Origin: Caldimonas brevitalea
GTDB lineage: Bacteria > Pseudomonadota > Gammaproteobacteria > Burkholderiales > Burkholderiaceae_C
NCBI RefSeq assembly: GCF_001017435.1
Contig: NZ_CP011371.1
Location: forward strand, 6,138,001-6,202,000
Direction of reading: 5' to 3'
DNA length: 64,000 bases
Positions 1 through 8,101 of this stretch are shown here, one piece after another (positions within the stretch are counted from its first letter, which is position 1; every line of letters begins with the position of its first letter). The notes below the pieces were generated by a model. It searched no databases and was not told the origin of the DNA. It was given only the letters and a program-made list of their open reading frames with translations. The position numbers were made by a program, and so were the translations under genes.

Positions 1-418
1 CTACGTACAGAGAGTTGATGGTGTTGGTGCGGCTCACCGGGATGCGGTGCCGGTTCCAGTACTCCGGGCGCACCTCGAGGTCCGCCCAGGAGTCATCTTC
101 CACCGGGAACTGATCGTCTCCGCCCGGCTCGTCCTTCAGAGACGCCACCAGATCGCACATCGAGTGCCACTTCTCCAACATACGCTCTAGGCTGCACCAG
201 GCGCCATAGTGAAAGAAGAAGGGGCGGTGCTCCATCGTCTCATCCGCTGCGCCGTCATGGCGCAGGTACGCCGCGCGCAGGTCTTCGGTAAAGCTGATGC
301 CCATCGTCCGCTCGGCCGCCTCGATCTGTTGTGCCGAGGCCGGTGGACGGAGGGTGGGCAACAACGTGGGCGCATGGGCCTCGAACAGGGATTCCAGTCG
401 TCCCCACAGTTCATTCAT
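1..418 (-). CDS. SMI1/KNR4 (SUKH) family protein, probable DNase immunity protein; 3' end outside window
   Basis: The first 139 codons are in the window; the gene runs off the left edge. It starts at an ATG (416-418) preceded by AGGAAAA about 7 bases upstream. The protein begins MNELWGRLESLFEAH and continues with an N-terminal SUKH pattern (PPASAQQIEAAERTMGI, then FTEDLRAAYLRHDG, then an aromatic patch around HRPFFFHYGAW). SUKH proteins are often immunity proteins of polymorphic toxins, including nucleases. The gene lies 79 bases downstream of, and on the same strand as, a NucA/NucB-type exported DNase. This makes it the likely cognate inhibitor; the pairing is inferred from order and family. 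There is no signal peptide, so it should act in the cytoplasm. Confidence 0.75.
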   Translation of the reverse strand, partial: MNELWGRLESLFEAHAPTLLPTLRPPASAQQIEAAERTMGISFTEDLRAAYLRHDGAADETMEHRPFFFHYGAWCSLERMLEKWHSMCDLVASLKDEPGGDDQFPVEDDSWADLEVRPEYWNRHRIPVSRTNTINSLYV

Positions 419-497
419 CGTCTTTTCCTGTTCATGGGATGGGCTGCTGCGGTCGTGTTGCAGGCGACAACCGCAGCAGCGCTTCTACGGCCCTGGA

Positions 498-1919
498 TTA
501 TTGAATGTGAACCCAGAACTCGTCGCCTGCGACGTGGGTCGGGAGTTGGCCCGGAGGCGTCTGCTGGTCATCGGCGAAGGAGTGGTCGAGTACCCGCTCC
601 GTTCGGTACCAGTTGGTCAGTTTGCCGCCGCCGGCCGCGTTGTTGTGGGCACCGTTGATGCGTTTGGCAGAGGTGCGATCGGGATTGAACGCGCCCCCGT
701 TCCAAGTCGATGCGAACGGATACTCGTCGCACTGGCAGCCCGCAGGGTTGGCGGCACAGCTTGCCGAGGTATAGAGGGGCAACCGGGTGAGGAACAACGA
801 GTCGCTCGCTTGGCATGACCTTTCACGATTTTCTGCGCGAACCCTTTCGGACTTCGCCCGCTGCAAGGCGTTGATCCCCTTGACCGCGTCAGCTGGGATG
901 GCGCGGGTGCCGGCCTTCAGTTGGAACTTCCCTGGTGAGCGAGCAGCATCGTCGGGGTGGTTCTGCGCTTCATAGATGTGCTCGGCAGCTTCCGTGAGCG
1001 TCGTGTCTGCTCGGTCCAGTACATACACGGGGGCCGCGTCGGTAAACACGCACCCCTTGGTCCCGCTTTGAGCCACCCCACGGTCACACCGCAGCGCGGG
1101 CGGGTAGCTGAGGCCAGAGGGAACATCGTTGTAGATCGGATCGCCGCCGGGATTCAACGGTGCTGCGTAAGGCGTTCCCTTCAGGGTGTACCGGAAGTTG
1201 TTCATGTAGACGAGGAACTGCTCCCAATCGCTCTTGGTGTTTGGGTCTTTCGTCCACGAGAAGGTGACGGTCATCTCCTGTTGCGGGCCCCACTGCTTCA
1301 GCGTCTTGGTGCTGGCGACGACATCGATAGGTGTTTCGCTGCAGCCTTGTGCTGTGCTGTTGTTGTACCCGGAGGCACATGACACCCGCGGGCGCAGTTG
1401 GATGTCCGGGCGGGGGTTCGTGCCCCTGTAGTTCGGGTTCGGCGTGAACTCGATGACCTGCATCCGGAACCGGTAGGTCTTGGCCAGCACGTTGCTGTTG
1501 CCATAGGTGGCCAGTTGAGTTCTGACGCGCGCGGTGCCGATCTCCACCTCGACATGGCCGCTGTTCGGGTCGGGCTGGATGTACTCGTAGACCTTGAACT
1601 CGCTGCTGTCGGCCATGCGGCAGTCGACGTGCCGGTTCACCAGCGTTTGCTCATAGTCGTTCGGCACGCCTGCCACGAGCGCAAACTCGTTGTCCTGGGT
1701 GCAGGGTTGATAGCCCCCTCGTGGCACTCCGGCGGCCGCCGCCGCCTCGACGCTGAGCGCACCGGCCCAGTCGGATGACAGGCCATTCGACTCGGCTTCC
1801 GCAGCGGCCTCGTTCGAATCCGATCCGCCGCCTCCGCAGGCGGACAAGGCGCAGGCCGCCGCAAGCGCGAAACCGGCCGTGTAGCGAGCCCACTGGTTAT
1901 CGATCGTATTTACTCCCAT
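498..1919 (-). CDS. Lipoprotein with C-terminal NucA/NucB-type DNase domain
   Basis: A 473-residue protein with a lipoprotein signal (hydrophobic stretch, then ALSAC with lipid Cys at about residue 28, then a Gly/Ser/Ala-rich linker). The C-terminal 80 residues carry the NucA/NucB deoxyribonuclease signature: CDEYPFAST at about 397-405, then HNN, then GGGKLTNWYRTERVLD, ending DEFWVHI. NucA/NucB family members are secreted DNases of Bacillus and also occur as toxin tips. The middle (residues 50-390) is Cys-rich and unassigned. AAGGACC lies just upstream of the ATG at 1919. The SUKH gene immediately downstream suggests a toxin/immunity arrangement in which the nuclease is displayed on or released from the envelope. 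Nuclease family confidence is high; the antibacterial role is inferred. Confidence 0.8.
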   Translation of the reverse strand: MGVNTIDNQWARYTAGFALAAACALSACGGGGSDSNEAAAEAESNGLSSDWAGALSVEAAAAAGVPRGGYQPCTQDNEFALVAGVPNDYEQTLVNRHVDCRMADSSEFKVYEYIQPDPNSGHVEVEIGTARVRTQLATYGNSNVLAKTYRFRMQVIEFTPNPNYRGTNPRPDIQLRPRVSCASGYNNSTAQGCSETPIDVVASTKTLKQWGPQQEMTVTFSWTKDPNTKSDWEQFLVYMNNFRYTLKGTPYAAPLNPGGDPIYNDVPSGLSYPPALRCDRGVAQSGTKGCVFTDAAPVYVLDRADTTLTEAAEHIYEAQNHPDDAARSPGKFQLKAGTRAIPADAVKGINALQRAKSERVRAENRERSCQASDSLFLTRLPLYTSASCAANPAGCQCDEYPFASTWNGGAFNPDRTSAKRINGAHNNAAGGGKLTNWYRTERVLDHSFADDQQTPPGQLPTHVAGDEFWVHIQ

Positions 1920-2182
1920 GATGGTCCTTCAATGTTGTGGATAGGCGCACGCACTTCTTCCTCTGCAGGCGCGTGAAGGCCTACAGCGGAAGGGGCACGT
2001 GTGGGGGGAATGGGTGCGCGCCGGTCACGGGGGTGACCTTTCCCGCGTCCCTGGGCGCGGTGTGGCACGGGTTGGTGGCGCGTTTTATTTTTTGTGATGC
2101 CACACAACGATTAGGACGATATCGAGCGGTTGCGATCATGCCAACCTGGGAGGGGTGGCAGGTGACGCGGACCGCCGATGAA

Positions 2183-2476
2183 GCGCAGGCGAGAGCGTGT
2201 GGCTCCGTGCGTACTCCACGAGCTCTCTGTCCTTCGACGAGGCACAGCAGGAGACCGATGGCTCGGTTCCCGTGCGGCTTTCGTGCGGCTTTCGCACGTC
2301 ACGGTCCAACGCTTCCAAATGGAAGTTCGGCTTGCCCAAGTGCTCGGGTTCGAAGCGGTCGATCTTCAGTTCAATGGCAACCAGGCAGTTCAGGCCCCAG
2401 CAGCGGTAAGCGCCTTGTGTCGTCCCGATCCGGGCCGAAGAACTGTCGCACGCGCCACAGGCTCTGCACTTCCATC
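2183..2476 (-). pseudogene. Decayed DUF1016 (YhcG-type nuclease) fragment A
   Basis: The segment aligns at nucleotide level with the C-terminal half of the intact DUF1016 gene at 31429-32490 (about 31520-31735). A second short match near 2436-2476 corresponds to about 32182-32214, so an internal part is deleted. Frameshifts and stops prevent any full-length reading. No other gene is supported between 1920 and 2597. Confidence 0.7.
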
Positions 2477-2597
2477 GCATTTCCGTAACTCGCTTCGGCT
2501 TCCTGACACCCGACTTTCCTTCGGATCCACATCATTGGGCACCTCAACCGGTGCTCGTCTCCCTGCGGCGCCCTCCCGATGGAAAGCGATTGATCCC

Positions 2598-3329
2598 ATG
2601 AAAGTCTCTTCCTCCCCCAACGGGGCCAGCCCGCTCCCCTCCGACAGCGCGGCCAGCACGCCGAAGAGCTCGGCCAGTACACAGACGCGCGAGCCTGCGC
2701 ATAACCAAGGGCCACTCAGCCAGCTGACGACTCGCAACTCTCCAGCGCGCGGCAATGCCTCTCCCCTGCGCGCAGCGTTGCCCGGTTCGGACCCTTCCTT
2801 CGGCACGCGCGGGCACCACTACACGAGCGGACATGGCGCTTCCAACACGAACCATTCGCAGCAGCCGGCACCCCCGCAGACGACGCCGTTTCACGCGGGC
2901 ACGCACAACGACTGCGGCCTCCACACGATCGCGGCGATGACTGGCTGGTCGGAGCAGCAGGTTGTGCAATCGCTGGGGCTGACGCAGCAGCAGATCCAGC
3001 ACATCAGCGCGCACGGTATGCAACCTCAAGAATTCACCGATGCGCTGACCCGTCTAAACGGCAATAACGGCACGGTGCACCATCGCCAGGGCTCACCCCG
3101 ATCGCTTGCCGCCAGCCTGCCGCAGCTTCCGGACGGCGCACAGTTCGCGCTCGGCATTGAGCGCAATGCTGGCATCGGCCACCTGGTGACCGGCCAACGT
3201 CTGGGCAATCAGTTGGTGATGACCGACCGTCAGTCGGGACAAAGGCAGGCGCTCAGTACCGATCAGGACCTGCAGAACTACCTGGCCCAAAGCGGTGCCT
3301 CGCGGGTCCACACCTGGTACAACCAGTAA
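2598..3329 (+). CDS. Papain-like cysteine hydrolase, candidate secreted effector
   Basis: A 243-residue protein. Residues 1-100 are Ser/Pro/Thr/Gln-rich and low complexity, with no signal peptide, as in type III or type VI effectors. The C-terminal domain has a plausible Cys-His-Asp arrangement: HNDCGLHTIA (Cys106), GIGHLVTG (His195) and MTDRQSG (Asp210). The order and the final D-x-Q-x-G resemble papain-fold toxin or glutamine-deamidase domains. The ATG at 2598 was chosen because the upstream in-frame sequence overlaps the DUF1016 remnant and is not protein-like; GGAAAG lies about 11 bases before it. No immunity-like gene is adjacent; the next gene is a small lipoprotein. The enzymatic class is an inference from motif spacing. 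Confidence 0.6.
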   Translation: MKVSSSPNGASPLPSDSAASTPKSSASTQTREPAHNQGPLSQLTTRNSPARGNASPLRAALPGSDPSFGTRGHHYTSGHGASNTNHSQQPAPPQTTPFHAGTHNDCGLHTIAAMTGWSEQQVVQSLGLTQQQIQHISAHGMQPQEFTDALTRLNGNNGTVHHRQGSPRSLAASLPQLPDGAQFALGIERNAGIGHLVTGQRLGNQLVMTDRQSGQRQALSTDQDLQNYLAQSGASRVHTWYNQ

Positions 3330-3634
3330 GCCAAGGCGCCGATCGGCGTTCGCCGGGGGAATGGTCGACGGGCTGAAGTCTGAGGAGCAACACCTCTACG
3401 AAAGTAAGGTGTGGCGATGGAGAGGCGAGAGACGTATCGGCAACGACTCTTGCCTCGCAATCCGTCCACGACAGGATCAATACGGGGCCAACCACAGAGT
3501 GGGTGCGGGGCCACCCTGGGGGGCGAAGTCGTTTGCCGCAAATCAGTAGGATGTGCGGACTCGTTCACGGCTGATGTAGCTCCATCTGCAATGGCGTGGA
3601 GTACGATCCCTCCACTCAATCTGTGGAACGAGTC
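3330..3634. other. Intergenic stretch, no gene seen
   Basis: About 300 bases without a convincing reading frame. The only structure noted is a weak inverted repeat near 3390-3415 (ACACCT/AGGTGT). It probably contains the promoter for the lipoprotein gene at 3635, but no clear -35/-10 pair stands out. Confidence 0.4.
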
Positions 3635-4120
3635 ATGACATTCCAGCGAAGGATGACGCTGCTGAGCGCGAGCATGGCCGTCGCCTGTCTGAGCGCCTGC
3701 TCGTCGATGATGTATCAACCGCCTGCCTCTGCTCCTCAGGCAACGATGACGGTGATCAATGTCAATGCACCGGCGAAACGGGTGCTCGGGGTCGCCATTT
3801 ACAAGCAGGACGATTGTCGTGATGGCGGCAAAGGCGTCTTGTCCAGTGGCATTGGCGAGAACGGTCGAGCCACTTTCAAGATTGAAGCCAGTCAGCCGCT
3901 GACCTTCATCGTGGCGGGGCATGATCGAGGAGACTACGTGAAGAACTGTCAGGCGCCGTCGACGTTCACACCCCAGTCCGATCGTCATTACAAGGTGTCG
4001 TACTACGAAGACGCTGGCAGCTGCCGCGTTGAAATCCACGAGGAGCGAGCCGGTGGCGGTTTGACTCCCGTCCCGTTTGAGGCGAAGAGGTTTGACCGCG
4101 CCACGAGGTCGTGCCGGTAG
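3635..4120 (+). CDS. Small hypothetical lipoprotein
   Basis: A 161-residue protein with a type II signal peptide: MTFQRRMTLLSASMAVA, then CLSACSS with the lipid Cys in LSAC. The mature part is about 135 residues, contains several Cys (DDCRDGG, KNCQAP, GSCRVE, RSCR), and looks like a compact beta-rich periplasmic domain. The family was not recognised. An ATG at 3653 would also preserve the lipobox; 3635 was preferred for the Arg-containing n-region. It lies downstream of the papain-like effector and just upstream of the cassette array, with no overlap to either. Confidence 0.65.
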   Translation: MTFQRRMTLLSASMAVACLSACSSMMYQPPASAPQATMTVINVNAPAKRVLGVAIYKQDDCRDGGKGVLSSGIGENGRATFKIEASQPLTFIVAGHDRGDYVKNCQAPSTFTPQSDRHYKVSYYEDAGSCRVEIHEERAGGGLTPVPFEAKRFDRATRSCR

Positions 4121-4218
4121 GTGCTGCGGGCTTCTCTTGGGGAGGTGGCGGTTGACCGGCTTGGAGTGGGTAGACGGCAAAATGACATCTATAACAAGTT
4201 GAGCCTTTTGTGGCGGTC

Positions 4219-5139
4219 ATGAACTCTCTCTCCCAAGCGCTGCTCTCATTAGAGGGTCTCTCGATCGGCGACGCCTTTGGCCAATGTTTTTTTCAGCCGT
4301 CCTTCAGTGACCAACACCTGGTCAACCAAAGCTTGCCGGAAGCACCTTGGTACTTCACAGACGACACGGAGATGTCTCTATCCGTCGTCGATGTGCTGGC
4401 GAAATACGGAGAGATCGACCAGGATGCGCTAGCGAAAAGCCTCGCACTCCATTACAGCTACGATCGAGCGTATGGCCCCTCGATGCACCGGGTACTCGAA
4501 CGTATTCGCTGTGGGGAACACTGGCGCGACGTCGCAAGCAGCAGTTTCGAAGGGCAAGGCTCTTGGGGCAACGGGGCTGCGATGCGGGCAGCGCCTCTCG
4601 GCGCATTCTTTGCAAGTGATCTGAGCGTTGCCGCTGCGCAGGCCGCTCTATCCGCTGAGGTCACGCATGCTCATCCCGAAGGCATTGCCGGCGCGGTAGC
4701 CGTCGCGATCGCTGCCGCCCAGGCCACAAGGTTTGCCGGTGCCGGCCGGCTGCCATCACATCAAGAGTTCCTCGACAGTGTCATCGGCCTACTCGCACCG
4801 AGTGAGGTTCGCTCCAAACTGGCGAGGGCACAATCGATCCGGAGTGCCGAGTCGGTTCAATTCGCGGTATCGATCCTCGGGAACGGGACTGGGATGTCCG
4901 CACAAGATACTGTTCCGTTTGCGTTGTGGTGCTGTAGCCAGCGCTTGACTCGTTACGAAGATGCAATGTGGTTGGCCGTTAGCGGTGGCGGTGATCGAGA
5001 CACCATCTGTGCGATCGTAGGGGGGGTTGTTGCGTCCTTCGTCGGATCTGATGGAATTCCAGCAGCTTGGAGAAGCCGCCGTGAAACCTTGCCTGCTTGG
5101 CATGCAGACGCCCAACCCTCCCATCGAGCGGGCGCCTAA
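4219..5139 (+). CDS. ADP-ribosylglycohydrolase family protein (cassette gene 1)
   Basis: A 306-residue protein matching the DraG/ARH fold: GLSIGDAFGQ near the N-terminus, FTDDTEMSL (metal-binding TDDT), then NGAAMRAAPLG, THAHPEG, and the C-terminal SGGGDRDTICAIVGG. These supply the two-metal site used to remove ADP-ribose from proteins, nucleic acids or small molecules. The length is typical. The ATG at 4219 gives a family-like N-terminus; a GTG at 4210 would add three residues. The gene fills an integron-type cassette and ends just before the attC-like site. A 78-base internal piece is duplicated at 15222-15299. The substrate cannot be read from the sequence. Confidence 0.85.
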   Translation: MNSLSQALLSLEGLSIGDAFGQCFFQPSFSDQHLVNQSLPEAPWYFTDDTEMSLSVVDVLAKYGEIDQDALAKSLALHYSYDRAYGPSMHRVLERIRCGEHWRDVASSSFEGQGSWGNGAAMRAAPLGAFFASDLSVAAAQAALSAEVTHAHPEGIAGAVAVAIAAAQATRFAGAGRLPSHQEFLDSVIGLLAPSEVRSKLARAQSIRSAESVQFAVSILGNGTGMSAQDTVPFALWCCSQRLTRYEDAMWLAVSGGGDRDTICAIVGGVVASFVGSDGIPAAWRSRRETLPAWHADAQPSHRAGA

Positions 5140-5166
5140 CAGCGCCGCTCATGTCGAACGTTAGCT
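5110..5166 (+). repeat. attC-like recombination site 1
   Basis: Downstream of the first cassette gene, CCCAAC opens the site and CGTTAG closes it. Between them CAT(c)GAGCG(g)GCGC pairs with GCGCCGCTCATG around a six-base loop, leaving single unpaired bases on one arm. Unpaired bases on one strand are typical of attC sites. The next gene's ATG follows at 5172. Confidence 0.75.
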
Positions 5167-5171
5167 GCCAT

Positions 5172-5795
5172 ATGCGAACCGACGCCTACACGCCCGAGGC
5201 AATTTGCCGCTGCATGGGACTTCCTTCGTTCGAGCGAGACCCGGCTTGCACAAGCGCAACAGAAGCCGTCCGCCTTCTGTTGCAGCCCTCCTTTCATCCT
5301 GAGGTATGCATCACATTCGCCGACGGTCACGTTTCCGTGGTGAATGCGCGGGCCATGATTTGGCGCCAGTTCGAGCCTTCGCCCATGCTCACGGATCGAG
5401 ATGACGCAAGGATAGGCCCAGAGGCTTTCGCCCGTCTTCTTGCTTCAATGGAGCCGACCAAGCACGTCGGAGCTGTGCCAGGCATAGCTGTTGACGGGAT
5501 GCCTGTGGAACTGCTGCACTTTCAGGGTGGCTCATCCATTGTGAAAGCCGGACGGAACGCGAGTGGGAAAGGAGATTTCTCCGCTTTCGTGTCGCTCGCC
5601 ATCACCACTGCGTGGGAGTGCATCTCCAGTCCCTATTGCCGCAACGCACTCTCAGAGACAGCGAAGTACGTCGGCAAGAACCTGCCGCAGGTCGATGAAC
5701 CGGTACGGAAGCCGACGATAGAAACAATGGTGCTAGGCCCCGAAGAAGATCGCGTGCAGCTGCTCGAGGCATTGCGCAGGCACCATGACGGCTAA
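5172..5795 (+). CDS. Hypothetical protein (cassette gene 2)
   Basis: A 207-residue protein of unknown family, beginning MRTDAYTPEAICRCMGLPSF. It has an alpha/beta composition, no signal peptide or membrane segment. The ATG at 5172 was chosen because it directly follows the cassette core GTTAGCT; an in-frame ATG at 5151 would lie inside the attC palindrome. Phrases such as CITFADGHVSVVNARAMIW and GIAVDGMPVELLHFQGG suggest a globular domain, but no function can be assigned. Cassette genes of unknown function are the rule in chromosomal cassette arrays. Confidence 0.6.
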   Translation: MRTDAYTPEAICRCMGLPSFERDPACTSATEAVRLLLQPSFHPEVCITFADGHVSVVNARAMIWRQFEPSPMLTDRDDARIGPEAFARLLASMEPTKHVGAVPGIAVDGMPVELLHFQGGSSIVKAGRNASGKGDFSAFVSLAITTAWECISSPYCRNALSETAKYVGKNLPQVDEPVRKPTIETMVLGPEEDRVQLLEALRRHHDG

Positions 5796-5858
5796 CCCCC
5801 CCATCGAGTGGACAGTTGCCGACCAGCCCGGTCATGCCGCGCACGTTGAACGTTAGGT
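5790..5858 (+). repeat. attC-like recombination site 2
   Basis: GGCTAACCCCCCATCGAG at the 5' side and TTGAACGTTAGGT at the 3' side mirror the ends of site 1. The internal pairing is weaker (GACC/GGTC and short GTG/CAC arms), so the site may be degenerate. It sits between the stop of cassette gene 2 (5795) and the start of cassette gene 3 (5864), as expected. Confidence 0.6.
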
Positions 5859-5863
5859 CGAAC

Positions 5864-6085
5864 ATGTACACCGTCGAGATCACGGGCTGGGAGCGAGGGT
5901 TCAACAAGGTCGCTTGCACCAGCACTTTGCGCTCCGTTGCCAAGTTGAGTCTTGGGGAAGCCAAACGCACCACTGATGCTGTGCTTGATGGAAGTACTCA
6001 ACGTGTCCGACTTCCTTCCGAAGAGGAAGCGCGCCGGCTCGTCGAGTTCCTGCAAATGCACGGAGCCGTTGTTCGTCTGGCCTAG
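5864..6085 (+). CDS. Small L7/L12 C-terminal-like protein (cassette gene 3)
   Basis: A 73-residue protein starting MYTVEITGWERGFNKVAC. The segment LRSVAKLSLGEAKRTTD, then LPSEEEARRLVEFLQMHGAV, follows the pattern of the ribosomal protein L7/L12 C-terminal fold (hydrophobic strand, L-x-L-x-E-A-K helix, then E-E-A helix and G-A-x-V-x-L). Small free-standing proteins of this fold are known outside the ribosome; its role here is unknown. The ATG is 6 bases after the GTTAGGT core. Its stop overlaps the 3' end of the convergent PEP-CTERM gene by 4 bases, and no attC follows, so the cassette end may be lost. Confidence 0.6.
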   Translation: MYTVEITGWERGFNKVACTSTLRSVAKLSLGEAKRTTDAVLDGSTQRVRLPSEEEARRLVEFLQMHGAVVRLA

Positions 6086-7005
6086 CTCCTTCTCGTTGCG
6101 CGCCGCAGGACCATCAACAGGAGCCCACCGGCCAGCCCGAGAAACAGGGTGTTGGGCTCCGGAATACTGGGTACAGTCCCGATGCCCGTCGACGCCACTG
6201 CGGTCAGATCGATCTCGCCGTTCATCAAGGCGTCGCTTTCGTTGGTGATCGTGAACGACATCGTTGATGTTTTCTCGAGCAGATCCGGCTCACCGATGTG
6301 GAGCGACTCCAGGTGCAACTCTTGATGCTGCGCAAGGTCAGCCGGGAATCTCGGTGAGGGGTTGAACCCAAAGTAGAGGGACGCCCTCGCGTGTTCGTTG
6401 TGACCCTCGGTCATCCCAGCATCGGCGATGCGCAACCGGGCTTCGAAGGACAGCGTCAAGACGGTGTGGGGTGCCAACTCCAGTCCGAAAAAGTCTGGCG
6501 GCCTCGGCTGGTCTGTGCCCTTCGCCACATGGCTCCACACGGAGGCTTTGGTGCCCCCAAAGCTGCGGGTTCGGCTCGTCGTCGACAGACCGGACGCGGT
6601 GATGGTGGCCGTCGCGCTGCTGCGGCTGTCGGCGAGCGACACCGACATCGGAGTCAGGAAGGCGGTGTCAGCGCTGTTCTTCTGGTGTGCAGGATAGCCA
6701 TCGAGGGGATGGTGCCGATCTTCGACCATGACCTCGGAAATCGCCCAGAACTCGCCCGACCTGGGTGCACGGCGCCGGTCCAGCCGCCACGAGGCGCTTT
6801 GACCGTCGCCCGGCCGCAGGTCGACAACTTCGAATTGCAAGGGGTCGGCCCAGGCGCTGGCCACCGGCTCGGCAGGCACCGCTGTGACAGCCAGCATCGC
6901 CACGGCCCCTGCTGCCATTCGAGTGGCTGCGCGGGGCCTGCCGGATGCGTCGCGCCGTCCACCGAGGAGGATTCCGAGCGTGGCTTTCCATTCAAAACGC
7001 TGCAT
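6082..7005 (-). CDS. PEP-CTERM sorting domain protein (paralogue 1)
   Basis: A 307-residue exported protein. The N-terminal region contains a long signal segment (AAGAVAMLAVTAVPAEPVASA). The mature part begins PLQFEVVDLRPGDGQSASW, a motif shared by four PEP-CTERM proteins in this window. The C-terminus is a canonical PEP-CTERM anchor: SIPEPNTLFLGLAGGLLLMV followed by Arg-rich RRATRRS. Such tails are processed by the exosortase/EpsH system and place proteins in the extracellular polysaccharide matrix. GGGAGAT precedes the ATG at 7005. It is in tandem with, and clearly paralogous to, the next gene. No exosortase is in the window. Confidence 0.85.
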   Translation of the reverse strand: MQRFEWKATLGILLGGRRDASGRPRAATRMAAGAVAMLAVTAVPAEPVASAWADPLQFEVVDLRPGDGQSASWRLDRRRAPRSGEFWAISEVMVEDRHHPLDGYPAHQKNSADTAFLTPMSVSLADSRSSATATITASGLSTTSRTRSFGGTKASVWSHVAKGTDQPRPPDFFGLELAPHTVLTLSFEARLRIADAGMTEGHNEHARASLYFGFNPSPRFPADLAQHQELHLESLHIGEPDLLEKTSTMSFTITNESDALMNGEIDLTAVASTGIGTVPSIPEPNTLFLGLAGGLLLMVLRRATRRS

Positions 7006-7165
7006 CTTGATCTCCCGTGTTGGATGAGACCTGGGACCGCCTGATCCCTTGCTGAAAACGTCCAGGAGGACAGGGATGCGTGTCGCATTCGGCCGTCGCT
7101 TTCCAGTGGTGGTGCCCGGCCTATGAGGTGGCCACAGCGCCTGGCCCGCTTCTCACCCGGAGGGG

Positions 7166-8101
7166 TCAGGGCGACGCAGAGCGGGCCGCCTTGAGACGCA
7201 AGACGATCAACAGGAGCCCACCGGCCAGCGCGAGCGCAAGGCTGCTGGGCTCCGGAATGGGCGCGGGGCCGATGATCGTCAATGCCGATGCGGACAGGGA
7301 GATGTGGCCGTTCATCAAGGCGTCGCTGTCGTTGGTGAGCGTGAACGACATCGTCGCCGACTTCTCGAGCAGATCGGGGCCCCCGGTGTTGTGCGACCGC
7401 AGGCGCAGCTCGGACCACTGCGCGGGGTCGTCGCCAGCCGGGTTGAAATCAAAGAAGACATGTGCCCATGCGTACTCTTTTTCACCCGCGGTCATTCCAT
7501 CATCGGCAACACGCAACTGGGCCTCGAAGGACAGCGTCAAGGCGGCGTAGGGTGCCAGCTCCAGGCCGAAATAGCCCGGCGGCGGCGCTGCGTAGTCGAA
7601 GTGATCGAGCCGGACCAAGGCGAGGGCATCGGTGGACCCGAAACTGCGCGTTCGGCTCGTCACCGACAGGCCCGACTCGGTGAGGGTCGCCATAGCGCTG
7701 CTGCGCTGGTCCGCGAGCGACACCGACATCGGAACCAGGAACGCGCCGTCAAACCTGGTTTCCTGGAGGGCGGGGTGAGCTTCGTCTCTGGGATGGTGCC
7801 ATTCACGGACTTCCACCGTCGACGTCGCCCAATAACCTTCACTGAGTGGCTGGCGGGAAGGGCGTCGGGTCCGGTCCAACCGGTACCAGGCACTCTGGCC
7901 GTCGTCCGGGCGCAGGTCGGCGACCTCGAACTGTAACGGGCCGACCGAGGCGCTGGCCACGGGTTCTGCGGGCACTGCAGTGACGGCCAGCGCCGCCGCG
8001 GCACTCGCGGCCAGCCGGCTCGCAACGCGGTGAGTCCCGGCTGCGGTCCTCTTCGCAGCAAGCAGGATGTCTAGCACCGACCTCCATGAAAAGAGCTGCA
8101 T
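7166..8101 (-). CDS. PEP-CTERM sorting domain protein (paralogue 2)
   Basis: A 311-residue paralogue of the neighbouring gene. Shared blocks include AVTAVPAEPVASA, PLQFEV-DLRP-DGQSA, PMSVSLAD-RSSA, the FGLELAP segment and DLLEKSATMSFTLTNDSDAL. The C-terminal anchor is PIPEPSSLALALAGGLLLIV followed by LRLKAARSASP. A strong ribosome binding site (AGGAGGT) precedes the ATG. It is transcribed upstream of paralogue 1 on the same strand with about 160 bases between, so this is a tandem duplication. Function beyond exopolysaccharide-associated surface display cannot be stated. Confidence 0.85.
   Translation of the reverse strand: MQLFSWRSVLDILLAAKRTAAGTHRVASRLAASAAAALAVTAVPAEPVASASVGPLQFEVADLRPDDGQSAWYRLDRTRRPSRQPLSEGYWATSTVEVREWHHPRDEAHPALQETRFDGAFLVPMSVSLADQRSSAMATLTESGLSVTSRTRSFGSTDALALVRLDHFDYAAPPPGYFGLELAPYAALTLSFEAQLRVADDGMTAGEKEYAWAHVFFDFNPAGDDPAQWSELRLRSHNTGGPDLLEKSATMSFTLTNDSDALMNGHISLSASALTIIGPAPIPEPSSLALALAGGLLLIVLRLKAARSASP

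Larger units (their letters stand above)
4198..6085 (+). mobile_element. Integron-type gene-cassette cluster without integrase (CALIN-like)
   Basis: Three consecutive plus-strand genes are each preceded by a GTTRRRY-like core (GTTGAGC at 4198, GTTAGCT at 5160, GTTAGGT at 5852) and separated by attC-like palindromes at 5110-5166 and 5790-5858. Start codons lie 6-18 bases after the cores, as in integron cassettes. The third cassette runs directly into an oppositely oriented PEP-CTERM gene with no attC visible. No integron integrase is present in the window, which fits a cluster of attC sites lacking integrase. Confidence 0.7.
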
